A DNA stretch of 8,201 bases, from assembly GCF_036404855.1 (NCBI RefSeq), contig NZ_DASWYS010000329.1:1-8201 (forward strand), in the 5' to 3' direction. This document shows, one piece after another, positions 6,050 to 8,201 of the stretch (position 1 is the stretch's first letter; every line of letters starts with the position of its first letter). This DNA comes from Pelomonas sp036404855. GTDB taxonomy: Bacteria; Pseudomonadota; Gammaproteobacteria; Burkholderiales; Burkholderiaceae_C. The position numbers and the translations under genes were made by a program. Below the pieces are notes generated by a model. That model saw only the letters and a list, made by a program, of their open reading frames with translations. It was not told where the DNA came from and made no database searches.

Positions 6050-7365
6050 CAGGCCACCGCGAACGCGTCCCGCGTGAGGTTCTCGGGCGCCCCGCCGCCA
6101 GCGCGGCACGCCACGTCGTCCTCGATTCGGATGCCGCCGTAGCGCGACAGCCGCTCCACCGCCGACCAGTCCACATCGGCCGCATGCCTGGAGGCCCGCA
6201 GCTCGCGCAGCAGCGTAGGGATGAAGTACAGACCTGGCTCGATGGTGACCACCATGCCGGCCAGCAGAGGCCGCGTCAGGCGCAGATACCGATGGCCCTC
6301 GGGCTTGTCGGCGACGCCACCGGTCTCGCTGGCCATGAAGCCACCGATGTCATGCACCTGCAGGCCCAGCAGATGGCCGATGCCATGCGGGAAGAAGGGC
6401 TTGGTCACACCCGCCTCGACCATGGCCTCCTCGCTCATGCGCACGATGCCGGCGCCACGCAGCACGCGCGCGGCGCGGCGGTGTGCGCTGAGGTGGATGT
6501 CGCGGTAGTCCACGCCTTCGCGCACCTCGTCGACGAGGCCCAACTGTTCGACTTCCATCGCGGCCACCAGCGCCGCGAACTCGTCGTGGCCCGGCGCCAC
6601 CCAGGTGCGAGTGATGTCACTGGCATAGCCGTTCACCTGCGCCCCGGCATCGATGAGGAAGCTGCGCATCTCGGTCGGCGGCCTTTCGTCCTGGTACTGG
6701 TAGTGCAGCACCGCGGCATGTTCGTTGAGGCCGATGATGTTGGTGTAAGGCAGGTCGCGATCGGTGTGGCTGGTCGCCACCAGGTAGGCCCGATGGATGG
6801 CCGCCTCGCTTTCGCCGCGCAGGAAGGCGGCACGCGCGGCCGCATGGCCCGGCGCGGCGCGGCGCTGTGCGGCGCGCATCTGCGCCAGTTCATAGGGCGT
6901 CTTCACGCCGCGCGCCCAGTGCAGCAGGTTCAGCAGCACCTCCGGATTGTTGGGCGTCAGGCCCGGCAACGCGGAGTCCGCCTCGCCGAGGATGGCCGCA
7001 CGCAGCTTGGCGACGTCCGCCAGCTCCCTGGCGGCATCCTCGGGCTCCCGGATGATGACCAGCTCGACGGCATCTACCCATTCGCCGCTGGGCGCGCTGG
7101 GCGGCACGTGCCAGTAGTCATCGGGCTGGTAGTAGACGACGCGCGGCTTTCTGCCGGGCTGCACGGCCAACCAGGAGTTCGGATGCTCCGTGAGCGGCAG
7201 CCAGTGCTTGAAGTGCGGATTGGCCTGGAACAGGTAGGGCCGGTCGTCGAGAAAGGCGTATTTCTCGGTGCCGGAGGCGATCAGCAGCGCGTCGAAGCCG
7301 GTGCGCTCCAGCGCGGCTTCGGCCTGGCGCTGCAGCGTGGCGAGATGATCGAGATAGAGGCTCAT
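6049..7365 (-). CDS. pepQ: Xaa-Pro dipeptidase (prolidase), M24B family
   Basis: This 438-residue metallopeptidase cleaves dipeptides with C-terminal proline (Xaa-Pro) in the cytoplasm, recycling proline from peptide breakdown. Residues 1-160 form the N-terminal domain (SGTEKYAFLDDRPYLFQANPHFKHWLPL is typical of bacterial PepQ) and about 165-430 the pita-bread catalytic domain. All five dinuclear metal ligands are visible: D239 (FLIDAGA), D250 (YASDITRTW), H327 (first His of PHGIGH), E376 (TIEPGLYF) and E415 (GIRIEDDV). Spacing and length match Escherichia coli PepQ, which also hydrolyses some organophosphate triesters; that side activity is not shown here. The start ATG at 7365 has only a weak ribosome binding site (GGACGG) and lies 13 bp after the DUF1161 stop, so it is probably translated from a shared transcript. 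Its stop overlaps the next gene by one base. Confidence 0.93.
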   Translation of the reverse strand: MSLYLDHLATLQRQAEAALERTGFDALLIASGTEKYAFLDDRPYLFQANPHFKHWLPLTEHPNSWLAVQPGRKPRVVYYQPDDYWHVPPSAPSGEWVDAVELVIIREPEDAARELADVAKLRAAILGEADSALPGLTPNNPEVLLNLLHWARGVKTPYELAQMRAAQRRAAPGHAAARAAFLRGESEAAIHRAYLVATSHTDRDLPYTNIIGLNEHAAVLHYQYQDERPPTEMRSFLIDAGAQVNGYASDITRTWVAPGHDEFAALVAAMEVEQLGLVDEVREGVDYRDIHLSAHRRAARVLRGAGIVRMSEEAMVEAGVTKPFFPHGIGHLLGLQVHDIGGFMASETGGVADKPEGHRYLRLTRPLLAGMVVTIEPGLYFIPTLLRELRASRHAADVDWSAVERLSRYGGIRIEDDVACRAGGGAPENLTRDAFAVA

Positions 7366-7378
7366 CGTCCGTCCGTGT

Positions 7379-7612
7379 TCACTTGCGCAGATAAGTCAGC
7401 TTCTTGGTGCCGTCATCGCAGCTACCGATGACCTTGGCATCGCCGACCTTGTCGTTCTCGAGCACGTTGATCTCGTAGCCTTTGACGCCCTTCTCGTCGA
7501 GTCGGGCAGCGATCTCGGCCTTCAGTTCATCGCAGGACTTGGGGGCGGCCAGCACGGACTGGTTCAGCAGCAGGACGGTGGCGGACAGGGCCAGCAGGGT
7601 GGGCTTTGACAT
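7379..7612 (-). CDS. Small exported DUF1161 family protein
   Basis: This is a 77-residue protein with a clear signal peptide (MSKPTLLALSATVLLLNQSVLAA, cleavage near A22/A23). The mature part of about 54 residues carries the DUF1161 pattern: CDELKAEIAARLDEKGVKGYEINV, then a GDAKVIGSCDDGTKKLTYLRK ending. Two cysteines (C27, C65) probably form a disulfide in the periplasm. The function of DUF1161 is unknown. The reading frame is open further upstream to 7726, but the signal peptide places the start at 7612. No good Shine-Dalgarno is seen before it. It is the likely first gene of a minus-strand operon with pepQ and the exported protein. Confidence 0.85.
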   Translation of the reverse strand: MSKPTLLALSATVLLLNQSVLAAPKSCDELKAEIAARLDEKGVKGYEINVLENDKVGDAKVIGSCDDGTKKLTYLRK

Positions 7613-7757
7613 CGGACTTGCGGGTTCGGGTTGCGGCGGGTGAACATTCTCCGGCAGGCTTGCGCAGAGATGGCAATGGTCATGCCCGGCCGCCCAGGAT
7701 GACCACCACCCCAGCTGCATCTTCACATGGGGCTATGCCGGAGCGGGTCCGGCAAAC
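7613..7757. promoter_or_regulatory. Divergent intergenic region upstream of the DUF1161-pepQ operon
   Basis: This 145-bp gap must hold the promoter of the minus-strand operon and perhaps that of the plus-strand hypothetical gene. I found no -35/-10 pair good enough to name. It contains the second copy of the motif ATGGCAATGGTCATGCCC (7670-7687), and a CCGGCAA (7749-7755) that is repeated in the palindrome at 7770-7789. Confidence 0.45.
7670..7687 (+). repeat. Second copy of the ATGGCARTGGTCATGYCC motif
   Basis: This 18-mer matches the one at 3926-3943 at 16 of 18 positions, both in non-coding DNA. The copies lie on the same strand, one about 120 bp upstream of the lipase start, the other about 60 bp upstream of the DUF1161 start in the opposite sense. 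The role is unknown and chance cannot be excluded. Confidence 0.35.
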
Positions 7758-8195
7758 TTGGGCAAGCACAGTTGCCGGTTCCGGCAACTCGCCAGCTCCA
7801 CGCTGAAGTTTTTCCGCCCACTGCTTGCTCCCGGTGCGGTGCGCCCACCGCCCCCCGAAGACGCGCTGCCCGCGCAGTCACCACCAACGCATGTCAGCGC
7901 ACCGGGCGTGCAAGATTTCGACGTCGTCGCGCACCTCATCGACGCCAACGGCCTGCCCGTGATGGACTGCACGCCGCATAGCACTGGGTCATTGCCATCA
8001 TCGACGCCGATCTATGACATCGCCCGCTTCCTGGCATCGCAACTGACCACCGACTGGGAACGCCTCCGCGCGTTCGTGCTGGCGGCCGACTGCGCCGATG
8101 GTGGCGATGCCGCTGCCCGCGAACACCTGGGCGCAGATCTCGCGGGCCTCATGGCTGCTCTGCTGGAGCGGCTCCGGGAGCGCGGCGCGTTCTGA
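7758..8195 (+). CDS. Hypothetical protein, start uncertain
   Basis: This open frame encodes up to 145 residues from a TTG at 7758; no ATG occurs in frame before 7963. G/C-rich third codon positions, most clearly beyond 7839, support real coding. GTG at 7839 (118 residues) or 7908 (95 residues) are alternative starts; none has a convincing Shine-Dalgarno. The N-terminal third is proline-rich (VRPPPPEDALPAQSPP) and looks like a linker. The C-terminal part is helical (IYDIARFLASQL, TDWERLRAFVLAADC, LAGLMAALLERLRERG). A VQDFDVVAHLIDANGLPVMD segment near the middle looks like a small alpha/beta start. I do not recognise the family. The palindrome at 7770-7789 falls inside the longest version, which favours a later start if it is an operator. 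Confidence 0.55.
   Translation: MGKHSCRFRQLASSTLKFFRPLLAPGAVRPPPPEDALPAQSPPTHVSAPGVQDFDVVAHLIDANGLPVMDCTPHSTGSLPSSTPIYDIARFLASQLTTDWERLRAFVLAADCADGGDAAAREHLGADLAGLMAALLERLRERGAF
7770..7789. repeat. 20-bp perfect inverted repeat (possible operator)
   Basis: Arms AGTTGCCGG (7770-7778) and CCGGCAACT (7781-7789) are exact reverse complements around TT. An additional half CCGGCAA lies at 7749-7755. It is either an operator for the divergent region or part of the coding start of the hypothetical gene. No T-run follows directly, so a terminator is unlikely. Confidence 0.5.
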
Positions 8196-8201
8196 ACGAT
8201 C

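Noticed and set aside
5117..6142. 341-residue plus-strand frame over the exported unknown
   Set aside because: The minus-strand reading has a signal peptide, the overlap with pepQ and a more protein-like composition; the plus frame is R/Q-rich shadow.
6184..7431. 415-residue plus-strand frame over pepQ
   Set aside because: It is antisense to a prolidase with all five metal ligands intact; its composition is typical of a GC-rich shadow.
7613..7726. N-terminal extension of the DUF1161 protein containing GHDHCH
   Set aside because: It would precede a clear signal peptide; the His-rich string merely reflects the 18-bp DNA motif at 7670-7687, which gives the same residues antisense at 3926-3943.
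7733..7984. Minus-strand 83-residue frame at the window's right end
   Set aside because: It is Ser/Gly/Cys-rich with no motif, and opposed to a plus frame with better codon-position bias.
1..8201. Defence system, toxin-antitoxin pair, mobile element, CRISPR array or tRNA
   Set aside because: No relevant gene family, terminal inverted repeat, spaced repeat array or cloverleaf was seen on either strand.

Overview
The window is GC-rich, densely coding bacterial DNA. Its base composition, strong G/C preference at third codon positions and gene families fit a soil- or plant-associated betaproteobacterium, most likely Burkholderiales of the Roseateles/Mitsuaria/Rubrivivax kind. That placement is an inference: there is no rRNA or other phylogenetic marker here. 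I see no insertion sequence, phage gene, tRNA, rRNA, CRISPR array or replication origin.

Layout. (1) 29-1558: a divergent pair, a ten-helix DMT/EamA-type exporter on the minus strand and an Lrp/AsnC-family regulator on the plus strand. Their 72-bp shared gap carries repeated TGCGC/GCGCA half-sites. This is the classic arrangement of a small-metabolite (often amino acid) exporter with its own regulator. (2) 1559-3911: a secreted GH74 xyloglucanase with both catalytic aspartates, preceded by a near-perfect operator-like palindrome. (3) 4065-4934: a class 3 (Lipase_3) alpha/beta-hydrolase with a strong Shine-Dalgarno and a complete Ser/Asp/His triad. (4) 7612 down to 5003, minus strand: a probable three-gene operon of a small exported DUF1161 protein, the Xaa-Pro dipeptidase PepQ, and an exported protein of unknown function whose start overlaps the pepQ stop by one base (TGATG). 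(5) 7758-8195: a plus-strand hypothetical protein of uncertain start, divergent from the DUF1161 gene.

How the genes may work together. GH74 would release xyloglucan fragments outside the cytoplasm, PepQ would recycle proline-containing dipeptides in the cytoplasm, and the Lrp/DMT pair would respond to and export a small metabolite. They look like separate transcription units with ordinary roles, not one dedicated system. I did not find a convincing undescribed multi-gene system. The points most worth following are the operator before GH74, the apparent loss of the GH74 processivity tryptophans, the unknown exported protein coupled to PepQ, palindromes lying across two stop codons, and an unexplained 18-bp motif that occurs twice in non-coding DNA.
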